Shown: positions 8,170 through 15,787 of the stretch, piece after piece
How the letters are laid out: every line of letters begins with the position of its first letter
How positions within the stretch are numbered: the stretch's first letter is position 1
From: Acinetobacter calcoaceticus
GTDB taxonomy: Bacteria; Pseudomonadota; Gammaproteobacteria; Pseudomonadales; Moraxellaceae
Length of the DNA stretch: 64,000 bases
NCBI RefSeq assembly: GCF_004345325.1
Contig: NZ_SLVJ01000004.1
Coordinates: 62,001-126,000, forward strand
Direction of reading: 5' to 3'
The notes under the pieces: model-generated
Seen by the model: the letters and a program-made list of their open reading frames with translations, nothing else
Databases searched by the model: none
What the model was told of the DNA's origin: nothing
Position numbers and translations under genes: made by a program

Positions 8170-9711
8170 ATGACCCAAGCGACTCGCCCGATTGAGCCTT
8201 TGTCTGGCATCGCCCTGGTGGTGGCGGCCATTGCGATTGGTCTGGCGTCCTTTATGGCGGTGACCGATATCACCATTGCCAACGTATCTGTACCAAGTAT
8301 TGCGGGTGATCTCGGGGTCAGCCCTGAAATTGGTGAATGGACCATTACCTTCTTTGCGATTGCCAACTCGATTTGTATTCCCTTGACGGGGTGGTTATCA
8401 CGACGTTTTGGTCAAGTGCGGCTATTTATCATGTCGGTCACCGCCTTTACCTTTGCTTCAATCCTCTGTGGAATGGCGCAAAGTTTTGAAAGTTTGCTGG
8501 CATTTCGAATCTTACAGGGGGTGGTGTCTGGCCCCATTGTGCCCCTGAGTCAGGCGTTGTTGGTGGCGATCTTCCCACCGAATAAACGCACCTTGGCCTT
8601 GTCGATGTGGGCCATGACCAATATGGCAGGCCCAGTGGCGGGCCCAGTATTGGGCGGTTGGTTAACCGATGCCTACAGTTGGCCGTGGATCTTTTATGTC
8701 AACTTGCCGATTGGTTTACTGGTGGTGGTCGTGACCGGCATCATGCTCAAAGGTCGTGATACGGGCACTACAAAACTTCCAATTGATACCCGTGGTTTGA
8801 TCTTATTGGCCTTGGCCATCGGGACGCTGCAATTGACCTTGGATCGTGGTCGGATACTGGATTGGTTCTCTTCGCCCTTTATCATCACCACCTCAATCAT
8901 TTGTGTGATCAGCTTTATCTTGTTCGTGATTTGGGAGATGGGTGATAAGCATCCGATCGTGGATCTGAGCTTATTTAAATATCGCAACTTTACCATTGGC
9001 ACCATCGCCGTGGCGGTCGGTTTTGGTTTGTACTTTGCAGCTTTGGTGTTGATTCCGTTGTGGCTACAAGTCGATATGAGTTACACCGCAACCTGGGCGG
9101 GATTGGCCACTGCACCGATGGGGATCTTTGGGATCTTGCTGGCACCGCTACTTGGAAAATGGGTACAACGCAACGATGCGCGGATCTTCGCCAGTTTGGC
9201 CTTTATCGCATGGTCGTTGGTGGCATGGTGGCGCACGTCGATGACCACAGAGGTCGATGTCAATTTAATTGCCCTGAGCTGTTTGGCACAAGGCGTTGGG
9301 ATTGGCTTGTTCCTTACCCCTTTGGTGTCCTTGTCCTTAAATGGTATTCCCGTTGAACGTATTGCGGCCGCCTCAGGTCTACAAACCTCTATACGCATGA
9401 TGTCAGGTGGTTTGATTGCGTCACTGGCACAGACCTATTGGGATCAACGTTCGCGTTATTACCAAAATGTCATGGTGGATTCACTGGGTACAGATCGCCC
9501 TGCCGTTGCTGAAAATGTAGATCAAATGGTCGCAGCAGGCTTAACTGATCAGCAAGCGTGGGCGGTGATTTGGCGTGAAACGGTGGTACAGGCGGATATG
9601 TTGGCATTGAATGACTTCTTCCTGTGGTCGAGCTTTTTCTTTGCCCTGTCCATTGCGGTGATTTGGTTTGCCAAATCCAATCATCAGCCTAAACCCAAAT
9701 CTGGCCAATAA
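8170..9711 (+). CDS. EmrB-type DHA2 multidrug MFS transporter
   Basis: A 513-residue protein with 14 predicted membrane segments (DHA2 family). It shows the loop motif GWLSRRFGQVR, the early motif FMAVTDITIANVSVPSIAG and the antiporter motif GPVAGPVLGGWLTDAYSWPW. The family expels hydrophobic drugs with proton entry and works with an EmrA adaptor, encoded directly upstream. The start is the ATG at 8170 behind GAGGA; the open frame further upstream lies within the adaptor gene. Third gene of the operon led by the outer-membrane lipoprotein; a siderophore-interacting protein follows. Confidence 0.9.
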   Translation: MTQATRPIEPLSGIALVVAAIAIGLASFMAVTDITIANVSVPSIAGDLGVSPEIGEWTITFFAIANSICIPLTGWLSRRFGQVRLFIMSVTAFTFASILCGMAQSFESLLAFRILQGVVSGPIVPLSQALLVAIFPPNKRTLALSMWAMTNMAGPVAGPVLGGWLTDAYSWPWIFYVNLPIGLLVVVVTGIMLKGRDTGTTKLPIDTRGLILLALAIGTLQLTLDRGRILDWFSSPFIITTSIICVISFILFVIWEMGDKHPIVDLSLFKYRNFTIGTIAVAVGFGLYFAALVLIPLWLQVDMSYTATWAGLATAPMGIFGILLAPLLGKWVQRNDARIFASLAFIAWSLVAWWRTSMTTEVDVNLIALSCLAQGVGIGLFLTPLVSLSLNGIPVERIAAASGLQTSIRMMSGGLIASLAQTYWDQRSRYYQNVMVDSLGTDRPAVAENVDQMVAAGLTDQQAWAVIWRETVVQADMLALNDFFLWSSFFFALSIAVIWFAKSNHQPKPKSGQ

Positions 9712-9720
9712 CAGATGAAG

Positions 9721-9768
9721 ACAGACATCAAGTCAAACATCGAGACAAACATTGAGACAAACATTGCG
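9721..9768 (+). repeat. Four 12-bp tandem units before the siderophore-interacting gene
   Basis: Four consecutive 12-bp units at 9721, 9733, 9745 and 9757 follow the pattern ACAAACATYGAG with few changes. They lie between the MFS stop codon and the ribosome site of the next gene. If translation began at the ATG at 9715 they would encode four-residue repeats (TDIK, SNIE, TNIE, TNIA). Confidence 0.75.
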
Positions 9769-9789
9769 AAATGCGATGAGGAACACTAC

Positions 9790-10521
9790 ATGATTATTGA
9801 TAAACAGAAACAACAGATCAGCTGCATCGTATTGTCAGCACAAATGATTACCACCCATATGCGACGTATCGTCTTAGGTGGACCTGAGTTGAGTGCTTGG
9901 TTGGCCAATTCCGCTGTGCAAGCCGCCGCGGCCTGGGTCAAAGTCTTTCCACCTGGGGTGAAAGGACGCGCCTATACCCTACGTGAGATTGATGATGAAA
10001 AATCCACCATGAGCATTGATTTTGTGATGCATGGTGAGGATGCCAAAACCGACACTGTTTCAGGTTGGGCCAGACATTGTGTCCCCGGGGATTGCGTCAA
10101 TATTGCAGGACCTAGAAGTGGTGGCTTTGAGCTAGATCCAAGCACTGAATGGTTGTGGATTGCAGCCGATCTCACCGCCCTCCCCGCTGCGATCCGGATT
10201 ATTGAATCCCTCCCCGCACATATCAACGTTTGTGGCTTCTTTGTGGTGGATGCGCTGACCGATAAACAAGAGATTCACACGCCGGCCAAATTCAAAGCGC
10301 GTTGGCGGACCTTGGCGATACGACCGGAGATGAATGCCAATCGAAACTACATCATCAAAGATATCCAAGCCTTACATGGCAATGGTCAGGTGTGGATCGC
10401 CGGTGAAGCACGTTGGGTAAAAAGCTGGCGTGCCTTTTGGATGGACAGCAAAAACTTGGCTGCGAACAAGATCAGCAGCAAGGGTTATTGGAAATTGGGA
10501 GAAAACGATTATCGGGACTAA
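9790..10521 (+). CDS. Siderophore-interacting FAD protein (ViuB/YqjH-like)
   Basis: About 243 residues. The FAD-binding barrel part has the family motif GRAYTLREIDDEKSTMSIDF and GWARHCVPGDCVNIAGPRSG; the C-terminal part has the NAD(P)H-side motif VWIAGEARWVKSWRAFW. Members release iron from ferric-siderophore complexes by reduction in the cytoplasm. The ATG at 9790 has GAGGA eight bases upstream, while the ATG at 9715 has no ribosome site and reads through a tandem repeat, so 9790 is preferred. It follows the efflux operon and may be co-transcribed, suggesting that the pump handles a siderophore or metal-related compound. No siderophore synthesis or receptor genes are present in the window. 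Confidence 0.8.
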   Translation: MIIDKQKQQISCIVLSAQMITTHMRRIVLGGPELSAWLANSAVQAAAAWVKVFPPGVKGRAYTLREIDDEKSTMSIDFVMHGEDAKTDTVSGWARHCVPGDCVNIAGPRSGGFELDPSTEWLWIAADLTALPAAIRIIESLPAHINVCGFFVVDALTDKQEIHTPAKFKARWRTLAIRPEMNANRNYIIKDIQALHGNGQVWIAGEARWVKSWRAFWMDSKNLAANKISSKGYWKLGENDYRD

Positions 10522-10524
10522 TCA

Positions 10525-10588
10525 TGATTGGGGCGAATAGTGATCGAGACGAAGAATGATTAAGGCGAAGAATAATCGAGACGAATAA
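10525..10588 (+). repeat. Four 16-bp tandem units after the siderophore-interacting gene
   Basis: Units of exactly 16 bp start at 10525, 10541, 10557 and 10573 and follow TGATYRAGRCGAAGAA with a few changes. They begin 4 bp after the stop codon at 10521 and contain no gene or strong hairpin. Confidence 0.75.
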
Positions 10589-10625
10589 TCAAGATACTCG
10601 TTCCTAAATTCCAGTTGCTAGATCA

Positions 10626-10681
10626 GAACCCACATTGAGCCGTTATTTCTGCAGAATTTCAGGGCTGAATGTGGGTTTTAT
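10626..10681. terminator. Likely bidirectional terminator
   Basis: AACCCACATT and AATGTGGGTT form a 10-bp stem around a ~30-base internal region and are followed by TTTATTGG. It lies between the convergent siderophore-interacting and MFS genes. The long loop makes it weaker than most others here. Confidence 0.5.
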
Positions 10682-10716
10682 TGGCTTTTTGTTTTTAGAT
10701 ATGGACCGTGCAGAGC

Positions 10717-11907
10717 TTAGATCTGTGCTTGTTTCTTGCGGTTAAAGTACACCAAGAGTATGGCCATAGCAGTCAATACACTGGCAACGATCATATTGGT
10801 CAACAGTCCAGGGCCATCGTAAATCACGCCACCTGCAAAAGCCCCCAGTCCAATGGATAGGTTAAAGACAGCGATATTAAATGCTGAAGCCAACTCAATC
10901 TGCTGTGGTGCAGAACGGATCATCCAAGTCATTAAAGACACGGATACCCCACCATAAGCCAAGCCCCAGAGCAAAAGCAAAGTGATACTCATGATCTGAG
11001 AACCGCCGATGAATACAAATAAAGCCATCGGTAGCGTTAAGAACACAGCAATGCCAAACAAGCTTTGCCAGAGGTACTTTTGAATGCTGTAACCCAGTAG
11101 GAAGTTACCCAAGATGCCAAAGATCCCAAAGATCAGCAGTAAGGCACCAATGGATTGATCTGAAAAATGCGCCACTTCCTGTAGTAAGGGCCGGATAAAA
11201 GTATAGGCGGTGAAATGACCAGTGACGATAAATAAGGTCAAGCCTAAGCCGACGATGATATTGGGTTTTTTCAATACCTCTAGACCACTGCTCCAGGTAT
11301 TGGCATGTTTAACCGCCAGCGAAGGCAAAGACCAATACAGCATCAGAAATACCACAGCGACCAAAGCGGCAACGCAGATAAACGCCATCCGCCAACCAAA
11401 TAAATCACCGAGAAACACCCCGATTGGCACACCCAATACAGATGCGGCGGCAACGCCACTGAAAATAATCGAGGTGGCAAGACCGACCCGTTCCGGTGGC
11501 ATTAAGCGTACGGCAAGCCCACCCGCCAAAGACCAGATTCCGCCCATCGAGATACCAAACAAAACCCGCGCCAGTAATAACCAATGGAATTCATTGGCCA
11601 TCGCAGAAACCAAAGTGGAACCGAACAATAACAACATAAAAGTCAATAATAATTGACGTCGATTAATGCGGTTAAATACCAAGACCACACAAGGTGCAGT
11701 GATCGCTGCCACCAAGGATGGTGTGGAGATAATCAGACTGGTATGGCCAACCTGTTGCTGCATACTTTCTGCAATCGGGGTCAATAAGCCGATGGGAAGC
11801 ATTTCCGCACTGACCACGGCGAAGATCGCCAAGGCCACGGCAACCACCGCCAACCACGCCTTAAAATTGGCTGTGGGTTGCTGCTCAGCATGTGTTTCTA
11901 AGCTCAT
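10717..11907 (-). CDS. MFS exporter, DHA1 family
   Basis: A 396-residue, 12-segment major facilitator protein. It has the membrane-1 motif AEMLPIGLLTPIAESM, typical of the sugar-efflux/arabinose-exporter-like (AraJ, SotB) branch, and SGVAAASVLGVPIGVFLGDL at the antiporter motif. The branch exports sugars, nucleosides or drugs; the substrate here is unknown. A TTG at 11919 would add four residues, but the ATG at 11907 with GAAGAG close upstream is the better start. It is divergent from a LysR-type gene, its likely regulator. Confidence 0.82.
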   Translation of the reverse strand: MSLETHAEQQPTANFKAWLAVVAVALAIFAVVSAEMLPIGLLTPIAESMQQQVGHTSLIISTPSLVAAITAPCVVLVFNRINRRQLLLTFMLLLFGSTLVSAMANEFHWLLLARVLFGISMGGIWSLAGGLAVRLMPPERVGLATSIIFSGVAAASVLGVPIGVFLGDLFGWRMAFICVAALVAVVFLMLYWSLPSLAVKHANTWSSGLEVLKKPNIIVGLGLTLFIVTGHFTAYTFIRPLLQEVAHFSDQSIGALLLIFGIFGILGNFLLGYSIQKYLWQSLFGIAVFLTLPMALFVFIGGSQIMSITLLLLWGLAYGGVSVSLMTWMIRSAPQQIELASAFNIAVFNLSIGLGAFAGGVIYDGPGLLTNMIVASVLTAMAILLVYFNRKKQAQI

Positions 11908-11922
11908 TTTTCTCTTCAATTA

Positions 11923-11947
11923 TTAAGTTACAGTGCAATATACTTAA
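11923..11947. promoter_or_regulatory. Candidate LysR operator
   Basis: TTAAGT (11923-11928) and its reverse complement ACTTAA (11942-11947) are separated by 13 bp in the 90-bp gap between the divergent MFS and LysR genes. This matches the usual spacing of LysR-type regulator binding boxes. Confidence 0.45.
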
Positions 11948-11997
11948 ATAGTGCGACTTGATAAACTCAATTTGCATTGCATCATTGGGGAATAAAA

Positions 11998-12975
11998 GTG
12001 GTCAATCCGTCTACAGCACACATCACTAATCTGGCTGATATTCTGGTTTTTGTGCGCGTTGCAGAGAGCGGTAGCTTTACCAAAGCCGCTGAGTTACTCA
12101 ATTTGTCACGTTCAGCCGTGGGTAAGAGCATTCAGCGTTTGGAATCACGCTTAAGCAGTCGCTTGATCCATCGCACCACACGGACATTGAGTTTGAGTGA
12201 TGAAGGTCAGCTCTTTTATGACTATGGTCGGCGGATTTTGCAGGAAGTCGAAGAGGCTGAAAACCTCATTATGAAACGCACTCGCACGCCCAAAGGACGG
12301 TTGCGTCTGACGGTTCCCGTGGCTTTCGGTCGCAAGCATATGATGCCGCTGCTGTTAGATTTTTTGAATACTTATCCCGATATCGAAACTGAAGTGATCT
12401 TTTCAGATGATTATCAAGACCTGATCTCCGATGGGATCGACTTGGCTATTCGCTTTGGCCATCACCCTGACAGCAGTCTGGTGCAGCAGAGTTTGGCCAG
12501 TCATCGTTTGATTACCTGCGCTACGCCTGCATATTTGGCCAAACATGGCACTCCGCAACGGCTTGAGGATCTGCAGCAACATCAGCAGTTGATCTATTTG
12601 CACCAAGGTCGTCCGATGCCGTGGCGTTTTCAGGTTAAGGGCAGCAAGATTGACTATGCTGCCCAAGGTCGGATTCGTTTATATGACGTGGAATCATTGC
12701 GGGATGCGGCGCTTGCAGATTTTGGCATTATTCAAGTGGGAACTTTTCTGATTGCCAATGACATTGCTCAAGGGCGTTTGGTGCCAATATTGAACGAGAT
12801 TGCAGCACCCAGACTGCCGATTTGTGCGGTCTATCCATCTAAACGGCATATTGCACCCAAAGTGCAAAGTTTGATTGAATTTATTCAACAGCGTTGGCAA
12901 GGACAAGCGATCTGGGAAGCGGTACTTCCAGTCCAAAGTAAAAGAAAAGCGAGTGCCAAGACGGTAAAAGTTTGA
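11998..12975 (+). CDS. LysR-family transcriptional regulator (CrgA-like branch)
   Basis: A 325-residue regulator with the helix-turn-helix text VAESGSFTKAAELLNLSRSA, then VGKSIQRLESRL, and RLIHRTTRTLSLSDEGQLFY, common in the CrgA/DmlR branch. A substrate-binding-like effector domain fills residues ~95-300. The start is taken as the GTG at 11998, eight bases after GGGG; a TTG at 11977 is in frame but has no ribosome site. It is divergent from the MFS exporter, with a candidate operator in the gap. Its stop codon TGA lies inside the first copy of the palindrome array that fills the next 560 bp. Confidence 0.85.
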   Translation: MVNPSTAHITNLADILVFVRVAESGSFTKAAELLNLSRSAVGKSIQRLESRLSSRLIHRTTRTLSLSDEGQLFYDYGRRILQEVEEAENLIMKRTRTPKGRLRLTVPVAFGRKHMMPLLLDFLNTYPDIETEVIFSDDYQDLISDGIDLAIRFGHHPDSSLVQQSLASHRLITCATPAYLAKHGTPQRLEDLQQHQQLIYLHQGRPMPWRFQVKGSKIDYAAQGRIRLYDVESLRDAALADFGIIQVGTFLIANDIAQGRLVPILNEIAAPRLPICAVYPSKRHIAPKVQSLIEFIQQRWQGQAIWEAVLPVQSKRKASAKTVKV

Positions 12976-13006
12976 ATTCAAAACATCGGCATCAGTAAAA
13001 ATTTGC

Positions 13007-13015
13007 TTATCCACA
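13007..13015 (+). other. DnaA box (perfect)
   Basis: TTATCCACA, identical to the strong E. coli DnaA box. It is the first of three perfect boxes in 226 bp of this gene-free block. Confidence 0.65.
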
Positions 13016-13076
13016 GTGGAAATGGCGCATCTACTTTTAAATTCAAAATACGATGGCGATAAATCTGCATGGCGGT

Positions 13077-13085
13077 TGTGGATAA
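13077..13085 (-). other. DnaA box (perfect)
   Basis: TGTGGATAA on the plus strand, so TTATCCACA on the minus strand. Confidence 0.65.
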
Positions 13086-13223
13086 GAAATACGTTCAACT
13101 CAGAACAAAGTGAAAATAAAAGCAGCCAATTTTTTGAATTCAAAACCATGTAAATGGCTGTGAAGCACAGTTTGAATTTAAAAAATGCTCAAGCTGAGTT
13201 AATCCAATCAAAAATACTCGGGC

Positions 13224-13232
13224 TGTGGATAA
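13224..13232 (-). other. DnaA box (perfect)
   Basis: TGTGGATAA on the plus strand. It is followed by a very AT-rich stretch (13231-13270). Two one-mismatch boxes lie further right: TGTGGGTAA at 13441-13449 and TTTTCCACA at 13638-13646. Confidence 0.6.
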
Positions 13233-13698
13233 AAATAAAAAATTTAAATCAAATTAAATAAAATTGATTTAAATCAGAATCTTAATATTGGTTTTCTGTG
13301 CTGATTTGGGCGGGTATTTGCGTAAAACGGCAAATTGTCATATCAGGGAACACCATCAAGTTTTGAATTCAAAACTTTTGCTGCGCTTAATTTAAATTCA
13401 AAAGCAGGATTTGAATTTAAAACCGTCGTGAATATGCAGTTGTGGGTAAGTTCGCTGCTGCAGATTTGAATTTAAAGTTGGCTTTTAAATTTAAACATAA
13501 AGTTTGAATTTAAATCCCGCGGTTTAAATTCAAAACACGATGCCCGAGCAGCTGGATGCGATCCCGAAAGGTCGATTTTAAAAAAGGCCAGATTATATCG
13601 ATTTTTTAAAATTGTTGAAAGATGTCTAAATTCCATTTTTTCCACAACACATTATGGTAATTTGATCGTTTATATTTATAAAATAAGTTTAGGATTTT

Positions 13699-15000
13699 AT
13701 GCGACGTTTAACTTTTGCGCTGGCCGCATTTTCTGTAGCGATGACCCAGACTCATGCCGAACTGGTCATTAATGGCAACACGACGACCACCTCGACTCCA
13801 GCTGCAACGGTCAGCGTTGCCAAGAGTTCAACTTTTACACCAACCAAATCATTTCCGAGTTGTATTGCCAATTTGCGTGGACAGGCCGTTGCATCTGGTG
13901 TCAGTGGTGCTACTTTTGATCGCTATACTGCCAATTTAACTCCAGATTATTCTGTGATTGATAAGTTGAATTATCAACCTGAGTTCTCTACACCGATTTG
14001 GGACTATCTTTCAGGTCTAGTGGATGAGGAGCGGGTCGAGAAGGGCCGTGAGAAGCTGCAATTGCACCGTGATGTACTGCAACGTGTCGCAAATGCCTAT
14101 GGCGTGCCTGCAGAGACTGTGGTGGCAGTTTGGGGTGTGGAAAGTAACTTTGGTGAGATCTCTGGTAAATACCCGCTATTACAGGCGCTTGGGACACTGA
14201 GTTGCGAAGGTCGTCGCCAAAGTTATTTTAAGGGTGAGTTCTTTGCCACCATGCGTATATTACAACGTGGCGATTTAAGAGAAGAGCAATTGGTCGGTTC
14301 ATGGGCCGGCGCTTTTGGCCATACTCAATTTATGCCATCCACCTATGAACAGTTGGCCGTTGATTTTGATGGGGATGGTCGCCGTGATTTGGTGTCGAGT
14401 ACCACCGATGCGCTGGCTTCAACCGCGAACTTCCTAAAGCGTGGCGGTTGGCAAACGGGTATGCCTTGGGGTTTTGAAGTCAAGATTCCAGCAGGGATGT
14501 CGATTGCAGGTGAAAGCCGTCGTAACAAAAAATCCCTCAGCCATTGGATCAATCAAGGTTTGGTGCGTGCAGATGGTTCAGCTTTGTTACAAGGCAATCT
14601 TTCCGCGTCTAGCCCAGCAGGGCTAATGGCACCGAGTGGTGCGAAAGGGCCGGTATTCTTGGTGTTTAAGAACTTTGATGCCATCTATGGTTATAACGCG
14701 GCTGAGAGTTATGCCTTAGCAATCGCGCATTTATCTGATCGTCTACAAGGCAAGGGGCCATTGGTCACCGCATGGCCTACCGAAGATGCGGGGACTTCAC
14801 GTGCTGAGCGCCGCGAGATTCAACAGTATTTGCTCAACAAGGGGTATGACATTGGCGCAGCGGATGGTTTGATCGGGGACAAAACTCGTCAAGCGATACG
14901 CCAAGAGCAAACACGTTTGGGACTCAACCCAACAGGTCGTGCAGGACAGCAGATATTAAAGGCTTTTCGTGAGCAACAAGCCAAATTGATGATGCAATAA
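13699..15000 (+). CDS. Lytic murein transglycosylase, MltB family, with peptidoglycan-binding domain
   Basis: A 433-residue exported enzyme. A signal peptide (residues 1-20, ending THA) precedes the transglycosylase domain (residues ~50-345) with the catalytic motif VWGVESNFGEISGKY (Glu148) and GAFGHTQFMPSTYEQLAVDF, plus a PG_binding_1 domain at ~372-430 (YLLNKGYDIGAADGLIGDKT). It cleaves the glycan strands of peptidoglycan to leave 1,6-anhydro-muramyl ends, in the periplasm. No lipobox is seen, unlike E. coli MltB, so it is probably soluble. It stands alone downstream of the palindrome array and its promoter lies in or just after it. Confidence 0.88.
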   Translation: MRRLTFALAAFSVAMTQTHAELVINGNTTTTSTPAATVSVAKSSTFTPTKSFPSCIANLRGQAVASGVSGATFDRYTANLTPDYSVIDKLNYQPEFSTPIWDYLSGLVDEERVEKGREKLQLHRDVLQRVANAYGVPAETVVAVWGVESNFGEISGKYPLLQALGTLSCEGRRQSYFKGEFFATMRILQRGDLREEQLVGSWAGAFGHTQFMPSTYEQLAVDFDGDGRRDLVSSTTDALASTANFLKRGGWQTGMPWGFEVKIPAGMSIAGESRRNKKSLSHWINQGLVRADGSALLQGNLSASSPAGLMAPSGAKGPVFLVFKNFDAIYGYNAAESYALAIAHLSDRLQGKGPLVTAWPTEDAGTSRAERREIQQYLLNKGYDIGAADGLIGDKTRQAIRQEQTRLGLNPTGRAGQQILKAFREQQAKLMMQ

Positions 15001-15060
15001 GTCTTTGATGATGCTTCTCTAGATCTTCAGCGAATTCAGGCTGAGGGTTTGGAGGGGGTC

Positions 15061-15438
15061 TTATTCCAGATCGACTTGATCGATTTTAACTGCATCGAGT
15101 AGATCCCAGATGACTGTACTTACATCTTGGGTGAGATCGCGATCATTAAATATTTCAGATGCGCTGATAGTAATATCGGTGTCACTTGGCAGTTGCTTTT
15201 GCTCTTCTTCGATCAGGTGTTCGATCGGCAGCAAGGTTTGCTTGATTTCTAGGCGCAAGACATCAGCAAAATCGATGTTCTCTTCTTCAAGTTCGAGCAT
15301 TTGCTCATTGAAATACGGCAGTAAAATTGCATACAGGTGCGGTTGAATATCAGTGATATTGAGTATCTCGATATCACGGCTTTGTTCAATAGTGCTGATA
15401 TGATCATTAACTTCAAGAATGATATGATAATAGCTCAC
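15061..15438 (-). CDS. Acidic protein of unknown function
   Basis: A 125-residue, strongly acidic protein that I do not recognise. It begins at a GTG with an excellent ribosome site (AAGGAGATC) seven or so bases upstream, which supports it as a real gene. It has no signal peptide or membrane segment. Visible stretches are MLELEEENIDFADVLRLEI and PIEHLIEEEQKQLPSDTDIT. It is convergent with the transglycosylase gene and separated from purC by ~350 bp. Confidence 0.65.
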   Translation of the reverse strand: MSYYHIILEVNDHISTIEQSRDIEILNITDIQPHLYAILLPYFNEQMLELEEENIDFADVLRLEIKQTLLPIEHLIEEEQKQLPSDTDITISASEIFNDRDLTQDVSTVIWDLLDAVKIDQVDLE

Positions 15439-15787
15439 TGCGATCTCCTTAGAATGCCCAATTTCAGCATCTTTTTAATTTAGCGCATATTCAGAGAAAT
15501 CTCCATAAATACCTATTAATTATAGGTAATTATCTTATTAACAGGGATTCTTGCTGGCTATGCTGGGCGAAATGCTTTTGTTTCATTATCTGGTGCTGAT
15601 GCAGCATCTATCCTATCGGCAACAGGGGGAATGCGACTGTGATTGATATGTTATGCATTGTAGAAAAGCGTGCTGAGCGGTGTTATTTGCATTTGAGCAG
15701 TACAAAAAAAAGCGTATGACCATGATCGGTTATACGCTTTTTTTTGTGGCATCAGGCGCAGTATAGGGTCTGATGCCGATCTTGCAT
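15439..15787. other. Gene-free gap before the acidic protein
   Basis: This stretch holds the purC terminator (15704-15746) and a short palindrome ACCTATTAATTATAGGT (15511-15527) ~75 bp upstream of the acidic-protein gene, possibly in its promoter. No coding frame was supported. Confidence 0.5.
15704..15746 (-). terminator. purC terminator
   Basis: The inverted repeat AAAGCGTAT..ATACGCTTT, extended by ACC/GGT nearer the loop and flanked by A-run and T-run, lies 42 bp beyond the purC stop. It can work on both strands. Confidence 0.8.

Larger units (their letters stand above)
12971..13534. repeat. Array of eleven TTTRAATTYAAA palindromes
   Basis: Twelve-base cores of the form TTTRAATTYAAA begin at 12971, 13036, 13133, 13171, 13362, 13391, 13410, 13465, 13484, 13503 and 13523. 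Three (12971, 13133, 13362) are the perfect palindrome TTTGAATTCAAA; the one at 13362 is the centre of a 20-bp perfect palindrome (13358-13377). One (13484) is TTTAAATTTAAA. The rest are TTTGAATTTAAA or its complement. In the right half, steps of 19-20 bp recur (13391-13410, 13465-13484-13503-13523). No gene lies here. The region is AT-rich and is interspersed with DnaA boxes. Confidence 0.85.

Noticed and set aside
7854-8366. Open frame of 170 residues on the minus strand across the EmrA/EmrB junction
   Set aside because: It is antisense to two clear efflux genes and its translation has no recognisable fold; the GC-rich codons of the real genes create it.
9715-9789. N-terminal extension of the siderophore-interacting protein from the ATG at 9715
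   Set aside because: No ribosome site precedes it, the translated part is a tandem repeat, and the ATG at 9790 has a good GAGGA; kept only as an alternative.
13264-13277. FNR/ANR-like site TTGATTTAAATCAG
   Set aside because: One mismatch to TTGAT-N4-ATCAA, but it lies in a stretch of very AT-rich repeats where such matches are expected by chance, and ~430 bp from the next gene.
12976-13698. Chromosomal replication origin
   Set aside because: DnaA boxes and AT-rich repeats are present, but dnaA, dnaN, rpmH or gidA are not nearby, so I call it a DnaA-box/palindrome array rather than oriC.
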